Positions 1 through 6,703 of a stretch of 9,223 nucleotides of DNA are shown piece after piece. The translations under genes and the position numbers were made by a program. The notes beneath the pieces are model-generated. The model saw only the letters and a program-made list of their open reading frames with translations, was not told the DNA's origin and did not search any database. The stretch lies in contig JAPKZT010000127.1 in assembly GCA_026393655.1 (NCBI GenBank), positions 1-9,223 on the forward strand, read 5' to 3'. Each line of letters opens with the position of its first letter. The stretch's first letter is position 1. The DNA comes from Actinomycetota bacterium. Its GTDB lineage: Bacteria; Actinomycetota; Acidimicrobiia; Acidimicrobiales; Ilumatobacteraceae.

Positions 1-580
1 TAATTACAGACGAGCCTTCAGGAGTAGCGGCTCGTTTACCAACGACTATCGGCAGCGTTCGACATAATCGGTCAACGGTCAGCTCTCCGCTTGCAGAGTT
101 TTGGTTACCAACAATATTTAATGCTCGCCGAATATCTTGTTCGTGCACCCAACAGTCCATTACTCGAATATGCAAAAAATCAGCGACAGTCCCTTTGCCT
201 GTCGGGGTCATCGTTTCCTTGGTGAAATATTCTTCGGGCTCTGACTCGAGTTGAGCGCGGCGACTAGACATCACTTGATCAAATTCTTTTAGAACTTCAG
301 CCCCAGTCAGTGAGCGACGAGCGTCAACCTCGTGCTCGTTCATTTCTCCAATTGGATTCTTTACAAACTCAAGCGAAGTAGCCCGATGTGTTGTTGAGCC
401 CTGACCGCCCATAGATTTTTCTGTGCCGATCATGTGAGAAAGATTGTCTTGAACTGTCCAACCCGGGCACTGAGTCGGTGTTTTGAATTGTGACTCAGTC
501 AAGCCAGTACAGAGGTTGCGTAGTGACGCCAAAGTATCGAATAATAATTCGAGAGTCTTTTTATAGTCGCTTCCGCTCAT
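1..580 (-). CDS. Mycothiol-dependent maleylpyruvate isomerase-family (DinB/MDMPI-fold) protein, 3' end cut by window
   Basis: This reading frame starts at ATG 580 and stays open to the left edge (193 codons). It is therefore a partial gene lacking its C-terminal end. Seen: the family block CPGWTVQDNLSHM at residues 38-50 and DCWVHEQDIRRAL at 142-154. These place H49, D142 and H146 in the His ... Asp/Glu-x3-His pattern that binds metal in the maleylpyruvate isomerase N-terminal domain. The third ligand position is Asp, where the characterised enzyme has Glu. Known: the four-helix DinB-like family includes enzymes that use mycothiol as cofactor or co-substrate, and many members have no known substrate. 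The ATG overlaps the stop of the upstream thioredoxin-fold gene by 4 bp, so the two are probably translated together. No Shine-Dalgarno is visible. The substrate cannot be assigned, and a C-terminal SCP2-like domain may lie outside the window. Confidence 0.85.
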   Translation of the reverse strand, partial: MSGSDYKKTLELLFDTLASLRNLCTGLTESQFKTPTQCPGWTVQDNLSHMIGTEKSMGGQGSTTHRATSLEFVKNPIGEMNEHEVDARRSLTGAEVLKEFDQVMSSRRAQLESEPEEYFTKETMTPTGKGTVADFLHIRVMDCWVHEQDIRRALNIVGNQNSASGELTVDRLCRTLPIVVGKRAATPEGSSVI

Positions 581-1266
581 GGCGCCGGTGTCTGCACAGT
601 TCGCCACTCGCGTGCCTTCAAATACGGCGAGAAAACCTTTGCGATGCTTTCGAGATCGTCTTGTGTCTTTGGAGTCTTGATCTCGTAAAGACCCTGCATT
701 TCGCTATAACTCTGCATCAGATTCCAAAGTTTGAGCGCTTCATCGCCAAGTGGCGGCGGCACAACGACCGGGCCAAACAAACCTCGTCCATTTTCAAAAA
801 TAATTAGCGGCACACCAAATGCGGCAAATCTTTTAACCGACTCTTGGTGATCAAGTCGCACATCATCATGGGTCGTCTGATCTGCAATCGCTTCATCCCA
901 AGTATTGCTCGGCGCAGAGATACTTTCAAGAAGTTCGCGGGCCGTCGCTTCTTCGTATGGACGCAATCCATTCTCGTGTAACGCACGCGCGGCAACTAAA
1001 TACCAGTCATCGCATAGATCCATATCTTCTCGGCGCAACCAAGCCGCAATCCGAAGGGGAGTCCATCCGTATGCGAGTTCACGCTCCCAAGGATGTTTCT
1101 TTCCTTCTTCACGATTTATTTCTTCAAGACTAAAAAAGCGCCAGTTGATTTCAAGATTTATCGTCCGTCTAACTTCTCGGATCCACAAAGATGTTTGATA
1201 CGCCCATGGACACATGATGTCAAAAAAGAAATCAATTTTTATTGGCATTGTTTCTTGGCTAGCCAT
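577..1266 (-). CDS. DsbA-family thioredoxin-fold protein, Rv2466c-like (mycothiol-dependent reductase family)
   Basis: The 229-aa product has the layout of the mycobacterial Rv2466c family. A thioredoxin strand leads into FDIMCPWAYQTS at residues 15-26. A helical insertion follows, then the cis-proline loop GVPLIIF at 151-157 (P153), then LFGPVV at 163-168 and the C-terminal block LGDEALKLW at 173-181. C19 falls at the same number as the active-site Cys19 of Rv2466c, but the resolving cysteine position is Ala22 (CPWA, not CPWC). A disulfide cannot form inside the motif, so a monothiol mechanism, perhaps using a mycothiol mixed disulfide, is inferred. Known: Rv2466c is a mycothiol-dependent oxidoreductase/nitroreductase. 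An in-frame TTG at 1299 exists. ATG 1266 is preferred because it gives the family's usual N-terminal length and lies 7 nt after a TATTAT -10-like hexamer. It shares a 4-bp overlap with the downstream MDMPI-fold gene. The natural substrate is unknown. Confidence 0.88.
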   Translation of the reverse strand: MASQETMPIKIDFFFDIMCPWAYQTSLWIREVRRTINLEINWRFFSLEEINREEGKKHPWERELAYGWTPLRIAAWLRREDMDLCDDWYLVAARALHENGLRPYEEATARELLESISAPSNTWDEAIADQTTHDDVRLDHQESVKRFAAFGVPLIIFENGRGLFGPVVVPPPLGDEALKLWNLMQSYSEMQGLYEIKTPKTQDDLESIAKVFSPYLKAREWRTVQTPAP

Positions 1267-1273
1267 AGTGACA

Positions 1274-1279
1274 ATAATA
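1274..1279 (-). promoter_or_regulatory. Putative -10 element (TATTAT) for the Rv2466c-like gene
   Basis: Read on the minus strand, the hexamer TATTAT fits the TANNNT -10 consensus and ends 7 nt before ATG 1266. That spacing would put the transcription start at or next to the start codon, giving a leaderless mRNA. I see no convincing -35 and no Shine-Dalgarno. It lies in a 57-bp divergent intergenic region shared with the opposite-strand element at 1313-1318. Confidence 0.45.
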
Positions 1280-1312
1280 AGCAGATTGCGACGGGCCAAA
1301 CGAAGCGACGGC

Positions 1313-1318
1313 TAGATT
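1313..1318 (+). promoter_or_regulatory. Putative -10 element (TAGATT) for the 77-aa gene and hydrolase
   Basis: TAGATT fits TANNNT and ends 6 nt before ATG 1325, a leaderless arrangement. A TTGCGA at 1286-1291 could act as a -35, but the 21-bp spacing is too long to be convincing. The element is 33 bp from the divergent -10 at 1274-1279, so the two promoters would compete for overlapping RNA polymerase footprints. Confidence 0.4.
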
Positions 1319-1324
1319 TGTCTT

Positions 1325-1558
1325 ATGCAAAGATCCACAAAGTTTGCCCATACGCGTTACCTCGGCGACAAACGAACTCAATTGGTGTACGACGTTGACT
1401 CGCTAGATGCCGAGACATACTCAGAGATTATTGATGACATCGTTAATCAAGAAGTTGGTCTTTGCTTTGCGCCCGACACGCTTCCTGAGGCTCGAAATCG
1501 TGGCTACAAACTTGCAACTTCTGCCAAGGTGCGACGCCATCGCCAACCTCACGCATAA
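1325..1558 (+). CDS. Small conserved-looking protein of unknown function (77 aa)
   Basis: I do not recognise this protein. Evidence that it is real: ATG 1325 sits 6 nt after a -10-like TAGATT. The frame fills the gap between two confident genes, ends 22 bp before the hydrolase start, and gives a sensible composition. The segment HTRYLGDKRTQLVYDVDS (residues 9-26) looks like a beta-strand pair. It is followed by an acidic helix (DAETYSEIIDDIV, 28-40), then GLCFAPDTLPEARNRGYK (45-62), then a basic tail with several Arg and His (KVRRHRQPHA, 68-77). There is one cysteine (C47), with no signal peptide or membrane segment. It is probably cotranscribed with the alpha/beta hydrolase. The basic tail could bind nucleic acid, but that is a guess. 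A longer minus-strand frame at 1443-1712 overlaps it and is judged a shadow. Confidence 0.6.
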   Translation: MQRSTKFAHTRYLGDKRTQLVYDVDSLDAETYSEIIDDIVNQEVGLCFAPDTLPEARNRGYKLATSAKVRRHRQPHA

Positions 1559-1580
1559 TTACTGATCGCTCGTCACCAAA

Positions 1581-2339
1581 GTGAACGGAGAATTTTTCTC
1601 GGGCGATCTTAAAATTTCGCGCTATCTTGCAAAGCCATCCGGAAAGACCGGTGTTCTGCCCGGCATGTTGTTGTGTCACGGGTTTCCAGTTGCGTTGAAC
1701 GATGCGCGTCATTCGGCGAGCACATTTCCAGAGTTGATCGATCGAGTTGCCAACGAACTCGGCTGGGCAGCGATGACATTTACTTTTCGTGGATGTGGCT
1801 CAAGTCAGGGTGACTTTTCAATGCAAGGTTGGGTTGATGATCTTCGTGCTGCGATCGATCACTTAGTTGCTGAAGTTTCGCCGAGCGGTGTATGGCTAGT
1901 CGGCACAAACACTGGTGCGTCGTTGGCTCTCTGTGCTGGTGCCGATGATCCGCGAGTTAATGGTTGCGCGTTACTTGGCCCTCACGCAGATTTTGATGAC
2001 TGGGCGGCGCAGCCTCGAAGATTTCTCGAACATGTTCGCGAAGTCGGAGCAATTCACAATCCGAAGTTTCCCGAATCGTATGACGAATGGAGTCGAGAGT
2101 TGCGCCGGTTTCGACCCACTGATGCTGCTCGAAGATTTGCACCACGACCGTTATTGCTGTTGCATGGCGACGACGACGAAAGTGTACCGACGGCCGATTC
2201 ACGAGTGCTCGCCGAAGCGCACGGCTCAGCAGATTTGCAAATAATTCCCGGCGCCGGTCACCGACTTCGTCACGACCCGCGAGCGATCGCAGTTTTGCTT
2301 GGATGGCTAGATCGACAAAGATCAAACATGCCTATCTAG
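1581..2339 (+). CDS. Alpha/beta hydrolase-fold protein with Asn replacing the nucleophile Ser
   Basis: The 252-aa protein has the full alpha/beta-hydrolase core. The oxyanion-loop motif HGFP is at residues 33-36, FRGCGSSQGDFS is at 69-80, the nucleophile elbow is at 108-112, the acid loop HGDDDESVP is at 195-203 (D199 expected catalytic), and the catalytic His lies in GAGHRL (H227). The elbow reads G-T-N-T-G instead of G-x-S-x-G. N110 is codon AAC at 1908-1910, one base away from a Ser AGC codon. With Asp and His kept but Ser lost, ordinary esterase or peptidase chemistry is unlikely. A non-catalytic, lyase-like or altered activity is possible. The overall shape resembles short acyl-peptidase/dienelactone-hydrolase-like proteins. 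The start is GTG 1581, without a Shine-Dalgarno, 22 bp after the small upstream gene. The 3' end is 3 bp from the convergent galE stop. The fold is secure; the function is not known. Confidence 0.85.
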   Translation: MNGEFFSGDLKISRYLAKPSGKTGVLPGMLLCHGFPVALNDARHSASTFPELIDRVANELGWAAMTFTFRGCGSSQGDFSMQGWVDDLRAAIDHLVAEVSPSGVWLVGTNTGASLALCAGADDPRVNGCALLGPHADFDDWAAQPRRFLEHVREVGAIHNPKFPESYDEWSRELRRFRPTDAARRFAPRPLLLLHGDDDESVPTADSRVLAEAHGSADLQIIPGAGHRLRHDPRAIAVLLGWLDRQRSNMPI

Positions 2340-2346
2340 TTTCTAG
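2336..2346. other. CTAG-TTT-CTAG junction holding both convergent stop codons
   Basis: CTAG at 2336-2339 and CTAG at 2343-2346 flank three T bases. The plus-strand hydrolase stop TAG is 2337-2339, and the minus-strand galE stop TAG is read from 2345 to 2343. Each tetramer is self-complementary. The stem is too short to act as an intrinsic terminator, and no other terminator fits between the genes. Confidence 0.6.
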
Positions 2347-3320
2347 CGGTACCCGTTTGGGTGAGTGCTGTGCCAGTTATATGCCGATTCAATAATGCTT
2401 CGAAGATCATGAGTTGGTTGCCAATTTAAAACTTTGTGCGCCAAAGTCGCATCGGCATACACACTTACTGGGTCGCCGTCTCGGCGTGCGCCAATTGTGT
2501 GCGGCACTGGTCGTTTCGCAACTTGCGCCGCCATCTCGAGCAACTCGGTGACCGATGTGCCGTTACCGGTGCCAATATTGCAGGTAATCGTTTTGCCACC
2601 CGACTCTAGATATTCAAGTGCTTTGACATGTGCAACTGCCAAATCTTCAACATGTATATAGTCGCGAATACATGTGCCGTCTAGTGTTTCATAGTCATTT
2701 CCGAAAACTTCAAATTTGAATTTGTCGTCGAGTAGCGCACGCATCGCTCGCGGAATTAGGTTCTGCGAGGTCTTCCAGTCTTCGCCGATCTTATTATCGC
2801 CACTCGCACCGGCGGCATTGAAATAGCGCAGACTTACCGACTTCAAGCCAGTAGCGGTAAGTGATTTCAAAATATTTTCAACCGCCAGTTTGGTTTCGGC
2901 GTAAACACTCTCAGGATTCGTTGATTCATTCTCGGTAGTTGGTGAAGATTTTGGAGTGCCATACACAGATGCCGACGAAGAAAAAACAAACCGTGAAATA
3001 TTTTGATCCTGCAGTGTTTCAAGTAACTTCAGGGTCGATGAAACATTATTTTGCCAATATTTCATCGGATGTGTCATTGATTCGCCAACTGCTTTGTACG
3101 CCGCAAAATGCACAACATTTGTAATTTTATATTTACGACAAATCTTTGCAACTAGCTTTTGATCGGCAATATCGCCGACAATTAACTTTGCGTCAATCAC
3201 GGCTTTTTCATTGCCTCGCTCAAGAGTGTCAAGAACCACTACGTCGCGTGATGCATCACGCAGTGCGCGCACCGTATGTGCACCGATATATCCAGCGCCA
3301 CCCGTAACAAGAGTTGTCAT
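2343..3320 (-). CDS. galE: UDP-glucose 4-epimerase
   Basis: This enzyme interconverts UDP-glucose and UDP-galactose with bound NAD, in the cytosol. The 325-aa protein is of normal length for GalE. The NAD-binding motif TGGAGYIG is at residues 6-13 and the acidic residue D31 ends the second strand. HFAAYKAVGES is at 71-81, the serine block FSSSASVYG at 113-121, and the catalytic Tyr-x3-Lys at Y140-K144 (YAETK). LRYFNAAGA at 164-172, IRDYIHVEDLA at 218-228 and the C-terminal RRDGDPVSVYAD at 279-290 are all GalE hallmarks. It is the last gene of the aceE-HhH-galE cluster, with its ATG overlapping the preceding stop by 4 bp (ATGA). Its product could feed surface polysaccharide, which would fit the acyltransferase at the right edge, but that link is inference. 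A related 4-epimerase specificity such as UDP-GlcNAc cannot be excluded from sequence. Confidence 0.95.
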   Translation of the reverse strand: MTTLVTGGAGYIGAHTVRALRDASRDVVVLDTLERGNEKAVIDAKLIVGDIADQKLVAKICRKYKITNVVHFAAYKAVGESMTHPMKYWQNNVSSTLKLLETLQDQNISRFVFSSSASVYGTPKSSPTTENESTNPESVYAETKLAVENILKSLTATGLKSVSLRYFNAAGASGDNKIGEDWKTSQNLIPRAMRALLDDKFKFEVFGNDYETLDGTCIRDYIHVEDLAVAHVKALEYLESGGKTITCNIGTGNGTSVTELLEMAAQVAKRPVPHTIGARRDGDPVSVYADATLAHKVLNWQPTHDLRSIIESAYNWHSTHPNGYR

Positions 3321-3916
3321 TTTAATTTCTTCGCGATTGGCCGGTCTTGCTTGTCATGTTCAAGCGCGCGTTGCACTTGTTTAAACCCACGAACTTTTAA
3401 CAATGTTGCTGCAGAATAAATATCGGCGACTGATCGCGGCTGTTTATCAGAGAAAACTCCAGCAAATTTTTGCCAGCCACGCGGGCGCACATCAAATCGC
3501 TTGCCCAGCAACGCAATAAAAATTTGCGCCTTCTCTTCACCAAAGCCAGGCAGTTTGCGAAGTCGCTTCATCAATTCTTCGGCATCCGACACATCTTTCC
3601 AAACATTTCCGGCTTTTCCGCCGTGATCTTGCGTCAAAGCGACACAGAGTTGGTGCACTCGAGTCCCCATTGATTTGGGAAACCTGTGAATCGCCGGCTT
3701 CTCAGAACAGATTGCAACAAATTCGTCGACATTCATTGCCGCGATGCGTTTGGCATTCAGGTGCCCGAGCCGTTTACGAATCGTGTACGGCCCAGTAAAC
3801 GCCCACTCCATCGGCACTTGTTGATCTAACAACATGCCAATCATTAGCGCCGTGCCGTCACGATTTAATAGCGCGTCAGCACTTTCAATGCCCGTGATAA
3901 ATAAAACTCTGCTCAT
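3317..3916 (-). CDS. HhH-GPD-type base excision repair-like protein (short actinobacterial family)
   Basis: The 199-aa protein matches the short HhH-GPD family common in Actinomycetota. The N-terminal part has ALMIGMLLDQQVPMEWAF (23-40), which corresponds to the first helices of the glycosylase fold. The helix-hairpin-helix is LRKLPGFGEEKAQIFIALLG (119-138) and should bind the DNA backbone. In Nth and MutY, a catalytic Asp follows the hairpin in a V/L-D context. Here the aligned stretch is FDVRPRGW (141-148), and Asp is absent from the usual place. As I recall the family, this is shared by its members, so glycosylase activity is unproven. There is no iron-sulfur cysteine cluster at the C-terminus. 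It overlaps aceE upstream and galE downstream by 4 bp each (ATGA), so its expression is probably tied to pyruvate dehydrogenase through translational coupling. The biological reason for that pairing is not evident. Confidence 0.88.
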   Translation of the reverse strand: MSRVLFITGIESADALLNRDGTALMIGMLLDQQVPMEWAFTGPYTIRKRLGHLNAKRIAAMNVDEFVAICSEKPAIHRFPKSMGTRVHQLCVALTQDHGGKAGNVWKDVSDAEELMKRLRKLPGFGEEKAQIFIALLGKRFDVRPRGWQKFAGVFSDKQPRSVADIYSAATLLKVRGFKQVQRALEHDKQDRPIAKKLK

Positions 3917-6606
3917 TGATGAAGCGAGAAAGCAATCTCGGGGTCAAGACCGTGCCGCTGAATCGCCTCGGCAACTAATTCTGATTTGATAACACCTGAT
4001 TGCGAAAGTTGATGCAGCACGGTAACCACAATATGCGGCGCATCTATCTCGAAGTGTCGGCGCAATGCTGCACGAGTGTCACTGCGTCCCATTCCGTCTG
4101 TGCCAAGTGGAGTAAATGATCGGTTAGTTATGAATCTCGCGACCTGTTCTGGCACCATCCGCATAAAGTCACTGACAGCAATGATTGGTCCGTCGCCGTT
4201 GTTCAATTGCTTTGCCACAACTGATTCACGCGCGGTTTGTGCTGGATGAAGTCTGTTCCATCGTTCAACCTCGAGGGCTTCTTCACGAAGTGTCTTATAT
4301 GAAGTTGCTGACCACAATTCGCAACCAACTTCGTATCTTTCGAATAATTCAGCAGCCGCAGCACTTGCCGCCGCATGTGCTGACCCCGAAAATAAAATCG
4401 TCGCTTTGTGTTTTGTGTCTGGCGCGGGTTTCCATAAATAGAGTCCTTGCATAATTTCGCTAGTAATCGTTGGCGAGTTTGAGATTGCTGGCATTTGATA
4501 GTTCTCGTTGTAAAGAGTCAAGTAGAAGAAAACATCACTCGGTTTATCGCCGTACATTTCTTTGATACCTTCACGAACAATCGTCGCGACTTCGTAGGCG
4601 AATGCCGGGTCATATGCGCGGCAAGCCGGAACGGTACTTGCTAACAACAGCGAGTGTCCGTCTTGATGCTGCAAACCTTCGCCGTGCAAAGTTGTTCGCC
4701 CCGCAGTTGCGCCAAGCAAAAAACCTCTTGTGCGTGCGTCGGCTGCCTGCCAAATCAAATCACCCACTCGTTGAAAACCAAACATTGAGTAGAACGTGTA
4801 GAACGGCACCATTGGTACACCGCGAGTTGCATAACTGGTACCAGCGGCAATGAAACTCGCGAGACTTCCGGCTTCGGTAATGCCTTCTTCAAGAATCTGA
4901 CCATCTATGGCTTCGGCATAATTCAAGAGCATGTCGTGATCTACCGGCTCGTATTTCTGACCTTGTGAGGCATAAATTTTAAGTTCGCCAAACATTGAGT
5001 CCATACCGAATGTTCGCGCTTCATCGGGGATAATCGGCACGACACGCTCACCGAAATCTTTGTCGCGCGCCAAATTGCGTAATAACCGCGTGAAGCCCAT
5101 CGTCGTACTCACACTTTGTGTCGAACTACCATTCTCAAATTCTTTGAACGCGTCATCGCTCGGCAAAGTTAAAACTTTTCGTGCAACGGTGCTACGCCGC
5201 GGTATCGAACCACCGAGAGCACGTCGTCGTTCAATCATGTATTGATATTCGACACTGTCCTCAGGCGGGCGATAATACGGTGGTTCGTCAGCCTCAAGTG
5301 CGGCATCTGAAATCTCTTCGTTCAAATGCAAACGGTCACGCAAAGTTTTCAACTGAGCACTTGTCATTTTTTTAATTTGATGTGTTGCATTGCGACCCTC
5401 AATCTCGTCGCCAAGCGTCCAACCTTTAACTGTCTTGCACAAAATTACGGTTGGTCGACCAGAGCCAGTGTTTTCTATCGCGGCTCGATAAGCGGCATAA
5501 AGCTTTCGATAATCGTGACCACCACGTGGTAACAATCGCAGGTCATCATCAGTTAGATGACTCACCATCTCGCGCAGTCTTGGGTCTGGTCCAAAGAAGT
5601 TTTCGCGAATGTAGTTGCCGTCTTCAATTGTGTATCTCTGAAACTCACCGTCAACAGTTGTGTTCATTTTGTTGAGTAAAGCGCCCGAAATGTCGCGCGC
5701 AAGCAGATCATCCCACTTCGATCCCCAAATGACTTTGATTACATTCCAACCAGCACCACGAAATGTTGCTTCAAGTTCTTGAATGATCTTGCCGTTGCCG
5801 CGCACTGGGCCATCAAGTCGCTGCAAGTTGCAGTTAACAACAAACACAAGATTGTCGAGATGCTCTCGAGCCGCCAAAGAAATCGAACCAAGTGTTTCGG
5901 GCTCATCACATTCGCCGTCTCCCAAGAACGCCCACACGCGACTCGCCGAAGTGTCGTCAATTTTTCGATTCAGCAAGTATCGATTGAATCGCGCTTGGTA
6001 GAGCGCCGTCAATGGACCAAGACCCATCGACACAGTCGGAAACTCCCAAAACTCTGGCATCAATCTCGGGTGCGGATAACTCGATAGCCCGCGACCACCA
6101 CGACCGATCTCGCGCCTGAAAGAATTTAAATCGTCTTCGCTTAATCGGCGTTCAAGAAACGCTCGAGCATAAACACCTGGCGCGGCATGTCCTTGAAAGT
6201 AAACGTGGTCGCCAGGCGATCCGCTGTCCTTGCCTTTGAAGAAGTGATTGAATCCAATTTCGTAAAGACTTGCCGACGATGCAAAAGTTGAAAGGTGACC
6301 GCCGATGCCGTCGGCCTTCGTATTTGCACGAACCACCATCACCGCTGCATTCCAACGAATGTACGCACGAATTCGTCGCTCTAAATGTTCATCACCAGGA
6401 AACCATGGTTCGTATTCGGCCGAGATGCTATTTACATACGGTGTTGAAACTGTCGCCGGAAAACTTACTTGACTTGCACGAGCCCGCTCTAAAAGTCGAG
6501 AGAGCAAATACCTTGCACGATTCTTGCCTTGCACTTCAACAACAGCGTCAAGTGAATCTAACCACTCTTCGGTTTCGCCAGGGTCAGTGTCGGGCAGTTG
6601 ATGCAT
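3913..6606 (-). CDS. aceE: Pyruvate dehydrogenase E1 component, homodimeric type
   Basis: This is the thiamine-diphosphate E1 enzyme that decarboxylates pyruvate and passes the acetyl group to lipoyl-E2 in the pyruvate dehydrogenase complex. The 897-aa length fits E. coli-type AceE. Residues counted from ATG 6606: TDPGETEEWLDSLDAV opens the protein, as is usual. QGHAAPGVYAR starts at 138 (H140, equivalent to E. coli His142). The diphosphate-binding GDG is at 229-231, with the paired NCN at 258-260. KGWTLGDEIEGRNATHQIKK contains H409 (E. coli His407). LEEGITEAG contains E574, which appears to match catalytic Glu571. GLQHQDGHS and the C-terminal transketolase-like domain follow. No E2 or E3 gene is present. 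An in-frame GTG at 6624 would add six residues. The next gene starts in a 4-bp overlap with the aceE stop. The gene is apparently intact and not unusual in composition. Confidence 0.97.
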   Translation of the reverse strand: MHQLPDTDPGETEEWLDSLDAVVEVQGKNRARYLLSRLLERARASQVSFPATVSTPYVNSISAEYEPWFPGDEHLERRIRAYIRWNAAVMVVRANTKADGIGGHLSTFASSASLYEIGFNHFFKGKDSGSPGDHVYFQGHAAPGVYARAFLERRLSEDDLNSFRREIGRGGRGLSSYPHPRLMPEFWEFPTVSMGLGPLTALYQARFNRYLLNRKIDDTSASRVWAFLGDGECDEPETLGSISLAAREHLDNLVFVVNCNLQRLDGPVRGNGKIIQELEATFRGAGWNVIKVIWGSKWDDLLARDISGALLNKMNTTVDGEFQRYTIEDGNYIRENFFGPDPRLREMVSHLTDDDLRLLPRGGHDYRKLYAAYRAAIENTGSGRPTVILCKTVKGWTLGDEIEGRNATHQIKKMTSAQLKTLRDRLHLNEEISDAALEADEPPYYRPPEDSVEYQYMIERRRALGGSIPRRSTVARKVLTLPSDDAFKEFENGSSTQSVSTTMGFTRLLRNLARDKDFGERVVPIIPDEARTFGMDSMFGELKIYASQGQKYEPVDHDMLLNYAEAIDGQILEEGITEAGSLASFIAAGTSYATRGVPMVPFYTFYSMFGFQRVGDLIWQAADARTRGFLLGATAGRTTLHGEGLQHQDGHSLLLASTVPACRAYDPAFAYEVATIVREGIKEMYGDKPSDVFFYLTLYNENYQMPAISNSPTITSEIMQGLYLWKPAPDTKHKATILFSGSAHAAASAAAAELFERYEVGCELWSATSYKTLREEALEVERWNRLHPAQTARESVVAKQLNNGDGPIIAVSDFMRMVPEQVARFITNRSFTPLGTDGMGRSDTRAALRRHFEIDAPHIVVTVLHQLSQSGVIKSELVAEAIQRHGLDPEIAFSLHQ

Positions 6607-6703
6607 TGATCCGTCAAACAGCACTTGTCTAGTCTCGCAGATCTATTCGCCATCACACACATGGATGTCGGTATTCATCCACCGTTTGCGTAAGTATTAA
6701 CTA
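6607..6703. promoter_or_regulatory. Divergent intergenic region between aceE and rnhA
   Basis: These 97 bp must hold the promoters of the aceE operon (minus) and of rnhA (plus). I could not identify a convincing -35/-10 pair in either direction. On the plus strand, AT-rich TAAGTATTAACT at 6691-6702, directly before ATG 6704, is the best -10 region. On the minus strand, TAGATC at 6642-6647 is only a partial match. No Shine-Dalgarno, operator-like palindrome or terminator stands out. Confidence 0.4.

Noticed and set aside
490..1198. Plus-strand open frames antisense to the MDMPI-fold and Rv2466c-like genes
   Set aside because: They lie opposite genes with clear family motifs, and their translations are Ser/Arg/His-rich shadow sequence.
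1267..1299. Upstream TTG start at 1299 for the Rv2466c-like protein
   Set aside because: It would place the TATTAT -10 element inside the coding region and add 11 residues not usual in the family.
1443..1712. Minus-strand 89-codon open frame across the small gene and the hydrolase start
   Set aside because: It overlaps two better-supported plus-strand genes, shows no recognisable motif, and spans a likely operon junction.
1743..1761. CGAGTT ... AACTCG inverted repeat
   Set aside because: It lies inside the hydrolase coding sequence with no regulatory context and is best explained by chance codon use.
4185..6632. Several 60-120 codon open frames on the plus strand opposite aceE, and alternative minus frames within it
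   Set aside because: aceE is continuous and motif-complete across the whole interval, and the extra frames show no family features.
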